The position numbers were made by a program, and so were the translations under genes. From assembly GCA_030847615.1 (NCBI GenBank), contig JAUMIR010000001.1:62199501-62263500 (forward strand): a stretch of 64,000 bases of DNA. The letters run 5' to 3'. The notes under the pieces were generated by a model. It searched no databases. It was not told the origin of the DNA and worked only from the letters and a program-made list of their open reading frames with translations. The stretch's first letter is position 1, and every line of letters begins with the position of its first letter. Source of the stretch: Gambelia wislizenii. Lineage: Eukaryota > Chordata > Lepidosauria > Squamata > Crotaphytidae. Shown here piece after piece: positions 23,638 to 35,240 of this stretch.

Positions 23638-24150
23638 CAAGGATGGAAAGAATGTTTGGATATATTCCAAAAAATGGTTGAAAAGCATGTTTTTCAAGTG
23701 TCGAGAAATCCTGAGAAAAAGACTCCTGGACTGATGAGAATCTTTGCAGTTTGGGACTTACTTTGTGCAAAATTTGCACATGGCTGTTTTCAGTGCAGGA
23801 ATGAATATTTCTGCATTGAAATATTATTTTCCATGCAGAAAATGCTATTGCCTACAGAGAAAATGCTATTTTTATGCAACTCAAGCATGTGTGAATTTTA
23901 CATGCAGCAAATTCCCAATTACAGCTTCTTTTTCTGTGCAGAAAACAATATTGTATGTGCAGAAATTAATAATTATGCACTGAAGTATTACTATCCACAC
24001 AGAAAATGCAGTCTCCTTTGTGCACAAAGCAGCCAATACAAATTTTATGCAGAATAAGTCCCAAATTGCAAATTCCTTTCAAAAACTATGTGGTTTTTCA
24101 AGACTTTCTTGCAGCAGGAAGAAAATATCTGGAAATAGTCATTACTACCT
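23638..24150 (-). repeat. Unclassified TTTTCTGTGCAGAAAA-like repeat, copy 2 (reverse)
   Basis: It starts GGATGGAAAGAATG, the reverse of the 28.4-kb copy's end. It continues GGACTGATGAGAATCTTTGC, then several AGAAAATGCTAT and CATGCAGAAAAT units, and finishes with AGACTTTCTTGCAGCAGGAA. The order is the mirror of copies 1 and 3. Confidence 0.6.
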
Positions 24151-24360
24151 GCGAGAAGAAACTTATTGAAGAATGATATCCCTGCTATCCACTCCCTACT
24201 AAGCTCTATGCCTAAAGCACTTGATTTTATTTAGAATAACTTTGTTCCAAAGCTGCCAATCATAAAGGGCAGTTTCTAAAGCTCTACCACTTTACTAGTT
24301 CTCTAGAAGCTCCCTTCAGATGTTGTCAAAGTAAGTATGTGTATGTTGGTGAAGGGAATT

Positions 24361-24505
24361 ATAGAACTACAGTAGAAGGTACCGCAAGAGTTACCTAGTC
24401 CAGCCCCCTGCCATGTAGGAATCCACTGCTAAAGCACACCTCAAACTCTGTTCAAAAATCTTCAATATAGCAGAGTCCACCAGTTTCCAAGGTTATTCTA
24501 AACCA
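24361..24505 (-). mobile_element. CR1 LINE 3' fragment
   Basis: The blocks TATAGAACTACAGTAGAAGG, CCTAGTCCAGCCCCCTGCC and TAGCAGAGTCCACCAG are a diverged CR1 3' UTR in reverse. It abuts the MITE that starts at 24,511. Confidence 0.7.
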
Positions 24506-24510
24506 ATGTA

Positions 24511-24739
24511 CAGTTGTCCCTTCATATTCGCTGGGGTTTGGTTCCAGGCCCCCCCATGGATACCAAAATCCATGAATACTCAAGTCCCATTATATGCAAT
24601 GGCATAGCAACATGGTGTCCCTTGTGTAAGATGGCAAAATCAAGGTTTGCTTTTTGGATTATTATTTTTTAAGAATATTTTCAAGCTGTGAATACTTAAA
24701 GCCGTGGATACAACATCCCTGGATACAGAGGGATAACTG
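24511..24739. mobile_element. Tigger/pogo-like MITE, copy 2
   Basis: This 229-bp element lies between TA dinucleotides (24509-24510 and 24740-24741). Its ends are CAGTTGTCCC and GGGATAACTG. The interior matches copy 1 at 6,892, including CTCAAGTCCCATTATATGCA. It has no coding capacity. Confidence 0.85.
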
Positions 24740-24975
24740 TATAGGTACCACACAGAGCTCTGTACACATGTACTCATAGGTGAGTTGGGTAGGAGAAGAA
24801 AGTTCAGCCACAATGTTAGTCCTCTCTCCATCCATTTAATTTGTCTTACATCTATGTCTGCAAAGACCTAGAGTTGAGGGAATATAAAGAAGGGTTCTGA
24901 TGGCAGTGGAGGCAGTGGTATAGCTGATAAGCATCTCCAACAGAGAGGCTCAGTATATACTTAATAGGACACAGA

Positions 24976-25502
24976 GGGCTTGGCTACACTGGCCAGAATA
25001 TTCTGCCTTCCAGATGGAGTATTCTAACCTCAGTGCTGGCCTGGATTCCTGCCCCCATCCATTACTGTGGTGAAATGAGCAGAAGTCTGCATGAACTTAC
25101 CAACTGGTATTGGCAGGTACCTCCACTCCTGCTGCGCATTGCACTCTCTGAAGCTGGGGAGGAGGACTGAGCATGTGATCAAGACTGGTCACATGCAAGG
25201 GGCCATGATCACATGCTGGGGGACTCCTTCCCAGCAGTGGAAGCAGAGTTGTCTGGTGATAAAGTCTGGTGTGCAGATACAGACACCTGTATTCCCATAC
25301 TGGACCCATCTGAGCTTTCTTGCATGATGTGGGTTTTCCAGGGAGTTGTTTTTAAATATTTTTAAAGGGTTTACCCTGGCTTCACCTTAGACATCATCAG
25401 GACTGTCCAGAAGGTAATTGTGGCAAGAGCCCTGCATTGTTTGGACTGCGGGGTTCCAACATGGTGGGGAAGATGGAGTAAAATGCCCATGTAGACAAAC
25501 CC
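24976..25502. mobile_element. Non-autonomous DNA element with GTCTACA-type inverted ends
   Basis: The left end GGGCTTGGCTACACTGG matches the complement of the right end, GGGTTTGTCTACATGG. The total is 527 bp. No TSD is evident. The interior at 25,170-25,225 (GCATGTGATCAAGACTGG and GGGCCATGATCACATG) resembles 16,438-16,485. It has no transposase. Confidence 0.55.
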
Positions 25503-27158
25503 ATCGTTCCCCAACACAAGACTGGGCAGATTTAGGTTCATGCGCTCTCCTTCCTCTCTGCTTCTCTTTCACACCATGGACTCAGAAAAGATTGACGTGG
25601 ATGCAGAAGCAGAGAATGATGTTTAATACTCATAGATAACCTGGTATTCATAACTTTTCACAGAACATTTACCTCATGAGACTTTAAGCTAAATTGATTC
25701 ATCGTACCTGTTCTGCCCAATCCTTCTTCATGATGTACTCATCATGAAGGGGAGAACACTGGAGTTTTGCTCACTTCTCAACTTTCCCTTTAATGGTTGC
25801 TGGTAGGATATAATTTAAAGAGCTCTGTGTTAAATCCTTTGTCAGATTCTATAAGAATAGAAATCCTCAGTGGCTACAAGCCACAATTAGCTATTTTAGG
25901 ATTGCAAGCCTTATTTGAGCCACTAACAAAAGCCTGGTGTATCTGGAACATCTGGGTATATGAAAGAATCCATTCTGTGTGCCAGTGGTCTAAAGTACAT
26001 TTTCAAAACATTTATTATCTTGGCTATAATTGGGAGTGAAAATAAAGTCTCATATTACGGTTGCTCAACATTTTGGATTAAAAAGAACCTTCAACCTTTA
26101 ACCTTCAAGCATTAGGATGATTTTTAAAAAATTAAAAACAGGTGAGAAAGTGCCCTTCTATCCCTCTACTAATTTTATTGCTGTACTTCCATCAAGAGTT
26201 CAGACTAAAGCTCCTGACAAAAAGTGCTTCTTTGTTCACCTGCCAGGCTCTCCAACTACCACTGAGGCGTCAAATGTAAATCAGTGGGAGCATCTGAAAC
26301 AGCAATTTTGTTGGGTTTATGGACACCATATATTAGAAACTGCATTCTTTTTCTGAAAAGTTTAGATTGCTGAAGCTCTGCAGGGCTCTTCAGTAGCTAT
26401 TATAAGAAAAGTCTACATTGCCTGCCTCAATATATTCTCTCTCATTAATCTTGTTGCAGAGCATGATGGGAAAGAGATATGACTTCTGGCCAGAGAGAAA
26501 GAAATTCTAACTCCTTGTGTTCCTTTTTCAGTTTTCGTATAGTAGGGCATATGTTGTTGTGTTTGTTCTTCTTAATGAATGTTTATGTGTAATGCTCCAC
26601 TATTTGAGTATCACATATGGGGAGCTCAAATGTCCAGAACACTGTGATGTCCCTTGAAACTTGGTGACCTAGATACTTAATGCTGTGTCAGGAAAGACAG
26701 GTTGACCATAGAAGTGGCATCTGCTTGATGCTTTCTTCCATGACCAGATGATGGCTGTGGTCATGAACATCCTCACCTGAGCAAATGTCTAATGTAGCAA
26801 GCAATATGAAGAAAATACATGGGAGTCTGCCCCTTCCATTAAGTGCTTAGTCAGTTAGAATATATGCAGTTCATTTGTTTGACTGGTAAAGGGGGAGATA
26901 ACCAGAAGATCAATATGGGTGTCCTACCAGCTGGATGTTTTTTGCAATATACAAGTTTGTCTTGCCAGAAAGAGATGCACATCTCAAATGGATAACTGGA
27001 AGATCAAAGAAGATTTTAGAGAAGGGTACCTCCCACACACCACACACACATATGCATGTACATAAGATAAAGTTTTTCATCAGCTTCTAGAAGGCATTCA
27101 AATACTTTAGAAGTTCATTGTTTTTACAGATTCCAGATGTAGATATGGTAGGGATGGA
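25503..27158. other. No gene or recognised repeat
   Basis: About 1.6 kb with frames of 80 codons at most (25797-26039 and 26117-26356, plus strand). They have no signature. It may be unique intergenic DNA. Confidence 0.45.
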
Positions 27159-27182
27159 TATATATATATTTATATTTATGGT

Positions 27183-27218
<36 letters not shown>
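27159..27218. repeat. (TA)n microsatellite
   Basis: Two TA-rich runs, the longer being 27187-27218. Confidence 0.95.
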
Positions 27219-27220
<2 letters not shown>

Positions 27221-27425
27221 TTAAAGTGTACTTATCAGTCCCAAATTTCCCAACCTATATGCACACCAGAATCTTAGTTTTCAAAATCTGTAATTTCTCA
27301 GGTTTGTAAGGTTGTTTGAAAAAATAAACAGAAACATTAAACATTGAAAAATGTGCAAAAATGTGTATGTGCCAGAAAAGGTGCATACAAATGTGTATTA
27401 GGTGAGTGCAATTTATTATTAAAAT

Positions 27426-27634
27426 ACAGTGGGCTCTACAGATCTGCAGATGTTTTGATTTTGGAACCCTCTGAGGAAGGGGGAAAAAAAAGGCAAATGG
27501 CCATGCCCCATATTATTAAATGGCAGCAATATGCACACAAACATTATGATGTCCATGTGCACATCACTGCCATTTTAGGTATGGGATGTGACAATCCGCG
27601 AGTGGTTGAAGCCGTGAATTGGGAGAGCCCACTG
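27426..27634. mobile_element. Tc1/mariner-type MITE (CAGTGGGCTCT ends)
   Basis: This 209-bp element has perfect TA on both sides (27424-27425, 27635-27636). Its inverted ends are CAGTGGGCTCT and AGAGCCCACTG. The interior has CAGATCTGCAGATG and GGTTGAAGCCGTGAATT. The ends differ from the 6.9-kb and 24.5-kb MITEs, so it is a separate family. Confidence 0.8.
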
Positions 27635-27639
27635 TACAT

Positions 27640-27985
27640 TTAAATTATCTGTATAAATTAAAACCAATTATATTGAATCCATTAAAAGCATTAAGATCCA
27701 TTATGATCAGCAAAACAACACACCGATTAAAGCCCCAGCAATCAGTTTCTAAAAGGCTATTGGAACAGAAAAGTATTCATTTGCTGATGGAAGGACAGCA
27801 AGGAGGGAGCCATCCCAGCATTCCTAGGAAATGAGTTCCAAAGCCTGGGAGCAGCCACTGAGAAGACCCTCTCCTTTGTTTTCCTCAAATATACCTGGTA
27901 AGGTGTTGGGAAGGAGAGAAGCCCCTGCCAAAAATCTTACAGCCCAGGTAGATTCATATTTGAGGAATCATCCATCCCTAATCTC
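27640..27985 (+). repeat. Unclassified reptilian repeat, 5' part
   Basis: Blocks such as GGAAGGACAGCAAGGAGGGA, GAGTTCCAAAGCCTGGGAGC and CAGCCACTGAGAAGACCCT are familiar from a repeat common in squamate DNA. I recognise the wording of the sequence but cannot name its class. The 62.3-63.2 kb stretch looks like a later part of the same family. Confidence 0.5.
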
Positions 27986-28030
27986 TTGGATATTGATCAC
28001 ATAATTTACATAAGGCACATTTCACTCTGG

Positions 28031-28417
28031 AATAGGGAAGCAATTATTTGATTATTTCATTCTCAAATGAAGCAATGAGTCATTTTAGCAATCTTCTTTC
28101 CTCTGCAAGAAAGTCTTCAAAAATGGTTTTGTATTTATTCTTCATAAAATTTGCATATAGATGTTGGGGCAGGGGTTGCACAGAAAACAACATGTTCAGA
28201 AATATTATTTTCTGCACAGAAAATGCTATTTCCTACATCAAAAATGCTGTTTTCTACATACACACACAAAAAAAACACATGTAATTTTGCTCAGAATAAG
28301 TCCTGAACTGTAAAGATTCTCATCAGTCCAGGTTTCTCCTCATGAAGGTTTCCCAACACTCGAGAAACACATTTTCTACCATTATTTGAACATTTTAAAA
28401 TATTCTTTCCATCCCTA
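28031..28417 (+). repeat. Unclassified TTTTCTGTGCAGAAAA-like repeat, copy 3
   Basis: It runs from AATAGGGAAGCAATT to CTTTCCATCCCTA. The middle has TTTTCTGCACAGAAAATGC and TTTCCTACATCAAAAATGC units. The 3' module GATTCTCATCAGTCCAGG matches the 6.5-kb copy. The ends CCATCCCTA / TAGGGA could be inverted repeats of a hAT-like MITE. Confidence 0.6.
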
Positions 28418-28419
28418 AT

Positions 28420-29189
28420 CTGGGAGACACATGTCTGGAGTTCCTTAAAAGTGTAATTTTGGTCTCTTTTCTCTGAGTTATACAGACAGCCGCAGTACAA
28501 TTCTGATGTTCCATTCTCAGACTGTGAGCCATGGGTGTGCCTTCTGAAAGTGTGTCTGCATATGTCTAACTGCCATGAAATGTGGTCCTCAGAGGTGTTA
28601 TCTGCTACTTTCTACCTTTACACTGAGATTTTACACTTTCCCCCATAATGACCATACATGCAGAGGTAACATCTCAAGGCACTTTGCTGCAGTTCCCCCC
28701 CCCCATTTTATACATAACTCAGGAGAAGTTTAATTTTGTTTTCACCCCAAGGAGTCTAATAGCTTGAAGTTAATTCAAACTCAACCTGTAATTATGTTAT
28801 TATTAAAAATTACCACCAGCAGCTAACCAAAAAATGCCACTTGAGCTTCCTAGACCTTGAGATCAAAGACAGGCAGGAGGTAGCAAAGGCAAATTGTGGT
28901 CAATTCTCTATCTTTCCCCATTTCTTTAAAATGAGAACTGCATTTTCATTTAATAGATGCTGAAGCATTTCTTTGTGGAAAGCTGAGAATTTACAACAAA
29001 CCATCATATCAAAAAGCAGGAGTGAGGAACATGTGGTCTTCCAGATATGGTAGGAATGAAAAGATTACTTTCTATTTTTCACTTCCTGGTTGAAAAATGA
29101 GTTTCTCCACACATGGGAAGCCCTATGGGGAACAATAATGGAACAGCAAGTCTCTTGTGCAGTTTTCTCCCAGAATATATGAACTCTTA
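28420..29189. other. No gene or recognised repeat
   Basis: A C-run lies near 28,700. A GAACATGTGGTCTTCCAGAT piece near 29,027 resembles the stem of a common MITE. Nothing else is assignable. Confidence 0.4.
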
Positions 29190-29809
29190 GGTCCTGTCTA
29201 TATGGCAAAAAAAAAAAAAAAATCTGTGTGGCTTTCAAAAGATTGGCAATCTATACACATGATCACTCGCATAAATTCGTATCATTTGGGAGGGGGCAAA
29301 ACTCCCTAACACCCATGAGTGGCAACTCTGGGGCTTCATTTGAATGTCATGGAATAATCCATGTGGCTTCCAAACAGGCAACTGTTTGGGCAGTCCCACT
29401 CGCATACATACGAACTAGGAGGGAAATGTGATTGGCTGGATGAGGAGAGGGGGTGAGGCTAGGGAAGAGGGAAAAGTGGCCATGGCTGCCATGTTGGATT
29501 CCTGGGTACGTGAGGGTCCTGTAAGTCCATAAAACAGAGATTTTAAATGTTTTTTTCTTTCTTATTTTATCATGTAATCATGTAATCACAGTTATCTGTA
29601 GCTGGAACCTTTCTAAAGGAAAAAAAATAGCCAGGGGATATTAAAAACCTCCGGGAAGATCACTTGCTGTGGCCAGCTGGGCTAGGGGGGTCATGCAGAG
29701 TTTATGGGGGAGTTTTATCCATCTAGGCAGTTTGCATGCTTTCGAATGGCTGCCTTCTCAGATTTTTTACCCCCTGTACAGATCATTTTCCCCTCCTATA
29801 GACGGGACC
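29190..29809 (+). mobile_element. Non-autonomous DNA transposon with promoter-like core, copy 2
   Basis: This 620-bp element is flanked by TTA (29187-29189 and 29810-29812). Its ends are GGTCCTGTCTATATGG and the complement of CTCCTATAGACGGGACC. It shares with copy 1 the AATTCGTATCATTTGGGAGG region, the GATTGGCTGG box, the CATGTTGGATTCCTGG block and GTAAGTCC. It has no transposase. Confidence 0.75.
29431..29526 (+). promoter_or_regulatory. CCAAT / YY1-like start codon / splice-donor module
   Basis: ATTGGCTGG lies at 29431. A decayed GC-rich stretch GAGAGGGGGTGAGGC follows. GGCTGCCATGTTGG is at 29484-29497 and TGTAAGTCC follows (GTAAGT 29521-29526). The distance from the CCAAT box to the ATG block is 54 bp, against 53 bp in copy 1 and 52 bp in copy 3. 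Confidence 0.45.
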
Positions 29810-29887
29810 TTAGAGTGTTCCAGATGAGTTTTTTTCTGCACAGAGAAACATATGCCTTTTCTACAACAAAACCTATAGGAGGGAGCT

Positions 29888-30085
29888 TCAAGATGCTTCT
29901 GTGAAGAGATGATAAGTACTGCCTCGGGGCCATGAGACAGGGTGAAGAACAAAGAGAGACATCAGCCAGGGGGACTCTCATCCCAGCTAAGGGGGTGCTT
30001 GGTAGAGACTGGGCTCATATTGCCCTGGCTCCCAACACCATGGAAATCCAAACTCAGAACTGCAGCTGTTCATGAGCATGTTATG
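29888..30085 (+). repeat. Inverted partial copy of the adjacent LTR
   Basis: CTGCCTCGGGGCC, GAAGAACAAAGAG, CATCAGCCAGGGGGACTCTC and CAGCTAAGGG reappear in reverse orientation at 30,450-30,660. The two copies form an imperfect inverted repeat separated by about 360 bp. Confidence 0.8.
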
Positions 30086-30169
30086 TATTTTTCTCTAGGG
30101 GTCCTTTCCTCCTACTTCTGCCTGAATAGAACAGGACCTCTAGAGACCATCTACACTGCCACCACCCAC

Positions 30170-30786
30170 TGACTTTAATGCCCTTCCACTCTTTCGCTGC
30201 AGAGCTTCACTTGCCCCCACAGATGTAGGGAGTAAACTGAGCAAGGCATGTGAAGACAGAGTTTGGAGGCAAGGAGAATTTTAAAGGAAGTTTATTCTAG
30301 GCAGAATCTACATAGTATAGTAAAGGTATCTCTTTACATGAAAGGCACCTTCCCTTCAGGCACACTTGGAGTTACAAAGTTACAGATAATCTGAGCCATC
30401 CAGCCAAGTTTATAAAATAAACATAAGCCCTGATGCACTTAAACTAATCATTCCCTAGCTACTCACAAGGAGCTGCAGTCCAGATTTGCAGGATATTTAT
30501 GGTACTGGGAGTCTGGGCCCTTAGGCCCAGCCTCTACCAAGCTCTCCCTTAGCTGGAATGAGAGTCCCCCTGGCTGATGTTCCTCTTTGTTCTTCCCCCT
30601 GCCTGAAGGCCCTGAGGCAGTATTTACCACCTCTTCATAGGAGCATCTTGGTGGTCATCTTCATTGGTCTGCTATCTCCTGATGCTGAACCGCACAAAAT
30701 GTGAAACTTTACTTTCCACATCTAGTTAACTCTTTGTTTACATGCTTGGCTGTGCTGCCCAGATAATGGGAGTGCCCATTATCACA
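30170..30786 (-). mobile_element. Probable solo LTR
   Basis: On the minus strand it starts TGTGATAATGGGC and would end near GGGCATTAAAGTCA. It contains AATAAACTTCC (a polyadenylation signal) followed by a U5-like tail. No TSD could be confirmed, so the limits are provisional. The retroelement class is unknown. Confidence 0.5.
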
Positions 30787-30789
30787 ATC

Positions 30790-31229
30790 CCCTATGGGTT
30801 TTCCTGCACAGGCAAATTCTCTAAAATACTTTGGAATGAATGAACATGGTGACTGTTTGAGAACTACTTGCTGGCATCCTGTTCAATAATTACAATGTTG
30901 TAAATCTTACACCATCATAATTCACTTATACGGTTGTTGAATATGCAGTGACCAAAAGTCCCCCCTCCCCTCCAAATCTACCTTCTCAGTCCTGCCAACA
31001 GCATGGACATTTCCATTTTACTGAAGAGTGTGGGTGGACAGAGATGCTGTTTATGCCTTTTTGTTGAGGAGGAGGAGGGGGAGAAGGTTTTATTTAAACC
31101 TGATGATGATAAGCAAGATGCCTTCTGATGAAGTATTTATAAAACCCAGCCTAGAATTGGTTATCTAAGGTTCATCTATCAACTCAGAGAGAGTGTGGAG
31201 GCCTCCACTGTAGTGAAATCTGCATGTAT
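30790..31229. other. No gene or recognised repeat
   Basis: Intergenic, with short frames only. Confidence 0.45.
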
Positions 31230-31510
31230 CCAAAATGCTTGGGACCAGACATATTTTGGATTTTTGAATATTTTGGATTTTGGAATACTTGTATACATAA
31301 TGAGATATTTTCAAGATGGAACTGAAGTCTAAACACAACATTCATTTATTTTCATATACATCTTATACACAATATTTTTAAATGATTTTGTGCATGAAAT
31401 AAAGTTTGTGTATATTGAACCATCAGAAAGCAAATGTGTCAGTATCTCAGCCACCTGTGTGGGCATTTTGGATTTTGGAATATTTTGAATTTTCAGATAA
31501 GGGAGACCCA
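31230..31510. mobile_element. Possible Tc1/mariner-type MITE (TTTTGGATTTTGGAAT repeats)
   Basis: CCAAAATGCTTGGGACCAG followed by TTTTGGATTTTTGAATATTT at the left, and ATTTTGGATTTTGGAATATT at the right, recall a vertebrate Tigger-related MITE. The ends are not clean and no TA pair was identified. Confidence 0.4.
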
Positions 31511-31579
31511 ACCTTTACTAGTATTTCAAGACTGCAACCTTTTACTTCTCATTGTTATAAATTTTACAATCCTGTCCCT

Positions 31580-31752
31580 GTTGGTAAAAGCTGTTCAAAA
31601 GTGGAAGGTGGTGGTTTCTCATTCATTGGAGGTTTTTAAACAGAGGTTAGATTGCTGCCTGACAGGGTTGATTTAGTTGTGGATTTGTATACTGACAGAT
31701 GGCTGAACTAGTTGATTCATAGAGTACCTTCCAACTCCATGATAGTATAATT
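31580..31752 (+). mobile_element. CR1 LINE 3' end
   Basis: The fragment contains TTGGAGGTTTTTAAACAGAG, ACTGACAGATGGCTGAACT and a diverged TCCAACTCCATGATAGTAT end. Confidence 0.8.
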
Positions 31753-31759
31753 GTATGGA

Positions 31760-33476
31760 CAATCCAAATCTCACTCATAGAAGATGGAAGCCAAGCAAGA
31801 TTAAATAGGGGTGATACTTCTTTCATTAATGGTACATTGTGGGAATGCAATTCACCTTTCTGACCATTGTATGGTCCTTGATTCTTAAAACAGCTGTAAA
31901 AAAACTGATCCCCCCCAAATCATGTGACACTTGTAGTACCCAGAGACTTACTGGTCCCTTTGGAGGAATACCTTGGATTATGTCTTTTTCTCCTTTTTTT
32001 CTGGAAAGTGATCTGTATTGTGACTATCATAATCATCTTCCACTGAGAATGTGATGATGAGAAGTGAAGTCCATAGACTAATTGTGCATTTCTAAAAGCA
32101 TATATGCAGTTGATAGAGGAAGAAAGATCAGCTGAAGAGAAATGTGGAGTGGCCAGTCTTTTCATTTTGGACCAAAATAGTCATACAATGTAATCCTTCC
32201 CCAAGGGCATTCATAACTGCGGAGATCCCAAGACAGAAAGCTGAAATGGCAAAAGATTATATCTCTTTGTAATCTGCATTGAGAAACACTTTTGGAAGAA
32301 ATGGGGATAAAATATAGTGTCAGGATTTTTCAAAGCTACCTTTCTGGACTACTTCTCCCAGAGTCCTCTAACTAGTATCGGTAGTGAGATTCTGGGAGTT
32401 ATTGAGCACAAAACTTCCCAAAGCACTATGTATCAGTGAATTTGGCCCTTAGAGATCCTCTTCTATTTCTCCTTCTGAGAGCTAAAGCCCTCCCTTTGCC
32501 TATTATGCCTTCCCATTCTTCAGTACAGCTGAATCGCACTGTTAGCCTCCACACAAAGCCTACATTTGAAAGACAGCAAAAGAATATCTCTTGTCCCCTA
32601 TTCCCAGTGATAAAGCATTCAAAAGATAAGAGGAGACAGCAGAATGTGTTTGTCTTGTCAGGTGACACTTAAACTGGAGTTCAGCTTCTTTACTGCTTAT
32701 GTTTGTACAGGTTTTGCATATTGAGTCACACCAGCTAGCAACACACAGCCAAAATTCCCACAATTGCCCTCCCCCTCCGTCCTTCCCAGGAGGTTATTGC
32801 ACATGCATGCACTTTCTGCAGTATGAAGCAGAACAAATCTGTGTGAGTTGAACAGCTTGTGGCTGTCATTTTCCATATTGGAGGTGCTGGCTGACAGTTT
32901 AAGGCTGCAGAAGAGTGGAGAAAAGTCTTGTTTTCTTCAGTGGAACCTCCTTAAGGTTACTCATTGCTAACTATTCCAGCTAAAGACTTGACATTTGTAT
33001 CCATTCCAAAGCAAGTGATCTATTAAACCAACACTTCTCAAGCTAACCTACTTCACGTGTATTCAAGGAAATAGCTACGTGAATCTGTTTTAGCAGGAAA
33101 AGGTGTAAAGGAAACATGTAGCACTTTGGGACTGACTGGGAAAAAAGAAATTTCTAGCATTGGTTCTTGTGGGCTACAGTCCACTTTGTCAGATCCATAA
33201 AGAAACAACTCATTCACCTGTATCCCTTCTTCAGCCATCACTCAGAAGTGCTAGGGATAATTTGGGTTATTTGGAATGCCCTTATGAGCCTCCCTTGTTC
33301 CCTAAGACTGGTATCAGAGGAAATGCAAAATGTTCTGCTGCTGTCAAAATCACAACAGAGCAAGAGTAGCCTCATGCTCTATGTCACAGTCCTTTCTCTG
33401 AAGGGCTGTCACAAAAGAAGAGTTTTTAGCTTGGAAGCATCCCCTTTTTGAAAGGCTGTCTAAATAAGGTTGGACC
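31760..33476. other. 1.7 kb without a recognisable gene
   Basis: Frames of up to 94 codons carry no family motif. A piece at 32,343-32,405 (ACTACTTCTCCCAGAG ... TTCTGGGAGTT) looks like the stem of a hAT-type MITE. Confidence 0.4.
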
Positions 33477-34910
33477 TCATAGAATGACTGAGCTGAAAGA
33501 GACCAAAAGAGCAATCCAGTCCAACTCGCTGCCATGCAGGAATACACAATCAAAGCATTCCTAAGAGATGGCCATCCAGCCTCTGCTTAAACACCTCTAA
33601 AAAAGGGGACTCCACCACACTCCAAGGCAGTGCATTACACTGCTGAACAGCTCTTACTGTCAGGAAATTCTTCCTAATGTTTAAATGGAATCTCTTTTCC
33701 TGTAGTTTGAGTCCATTGCTCTGTGTTCTAGTCTTTGGAGATGCAAAAAACAAGCTTGCTCCATCCTCAGTATGACATCCCTTCAAATAGTTAAACATGA
33801 CTATCCTGTCCTCTCTTAACCTTTTATTCCCCAGGCTAAACATAGCCAGCTCCTTAAACTGCTCCTCATAGGGCATGGCTTCCTTACCTCCTACCATTCT
33901 GGTTGCCATCCTCTGGACACATTCCAGCTTCTCAATAACCTTCCTGGATTATGGTGCCCAGAACTGGACACAGTATTACAGGTGAGGTTTTACCAAAGCA
34001 GAATAGAGTGGCACTATTACTTCCCTTGATCTAGACACTATACTCCTATTGATGCAGCCTAGAATCGCATTGGCTTTAGCTGCTGCATCACACTGTTTGT
34101 TCATGTCCAGCCTGTGATCTACTAAAGACACCTAGATCCCTTTCACATGTACTGGACTCATGTTCAGCTTGTGTTCCACTAAGATTCCTAGATCCCTTTG
34201 GCATGTACTGCCATCAAGCCAGGTGTCACCCATCCTATATCTGTGCATTTCATTTTTCCTGCCCAAGTGTAGTATCCTACATTTCTCCCTGTTGAAATTA
34301 ATTTTGTTAGTTTTGGCCTAGCTTTCTGAACAGTTAAGGTAATTTTGAATTCTGATCCTGTCCTTTGGGGTATTAGCTACCCCTCCTAATTTGGTGTCAT
34401 CTGCACATTTGATAAGAATGCCCTCTATTCCTTCAACCACATCATTGATAAGATATTGAATAGCACTGGGCCCAGGACAGAGCCCTTTGGCACCCTACTG
34501 GTCACTTCTCTCCAGGATGAAGAGGAGCTATTGTTGACTACCATTTGGATTTAGCCCATAAACCAAGTACAAATCCACCTAATAGTTGCATTGTCTAGCC
34601 CACATGTTACTAACCTTTTTGCAAGGATCTCATGGGGGACTTTGCCAAAGGCCTTACTGAAATCAAGATATAATACATCCACTGTGTTCCCTTCATCTAT
34701 CGAGTTTCTAACTCTATCCAAAAAAGAGATGAGATTAGTCTGGCATGACTTGTTTTTGAGAAATCCATGTTGTCTTTTAGTGATCATGGGATTCCTTTCT
34801 AAGTGCTTACAGACTGACTGTTTGATCTGCTCTAGAATCGTTCCTAGTATTGATGTCAGACTGGCTAGGCAGTAATTATTTGGGTCTTCTTTTTTCCCCT
34901 TTTAAAGATG

Positions 34911-35005
34911 AGGGAGTCAATATTTTAAATATAAATACTTGTATTTGTAAAAATTATAATTAAAAAAAAAACAAATGGAACACACACACACACCAAAAAA
35001 AAAAA
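34911..35005 (+). repeat. Short poly-A-ended insertion in CR1 with 7-bp TSD
   Basis: AAAGATG at 34904-34910 is repeated at 35006-35012. The inserted 95 bp are AT-rich with a CA run and end in a run of A. The CR1 copy at 59.6 kb lacks this insertion. It was probably retroposed by a LINE machinery. Confidence 0.65.
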
Positions 35006-35240
35006 AAAGATGGGGACAACATTTGCCTTCCTCCAGTCTGCTGGGACCTCTCCTGTTCTCCAGGATTTGTCAAAGATTATTGACAGTGGTTCCTGAGATT
35101 ACTTTTGCTAGTTCTTTTAATACCCTTGGATGTAGTTCATCTGGCCCTGGAGAGTTGAATTCATTTATACTGGCCAGGTATTCCTGAACAACCCCTTTAC
35201 TTATTCTATGCTGCATTTCCCCTACTACATCATCTGCTCC

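Noticed and set aside
27118..27309. Isoleucine/tyrosine-rich frame
   Set aside because: Produced by the (TA)n microsatellite.
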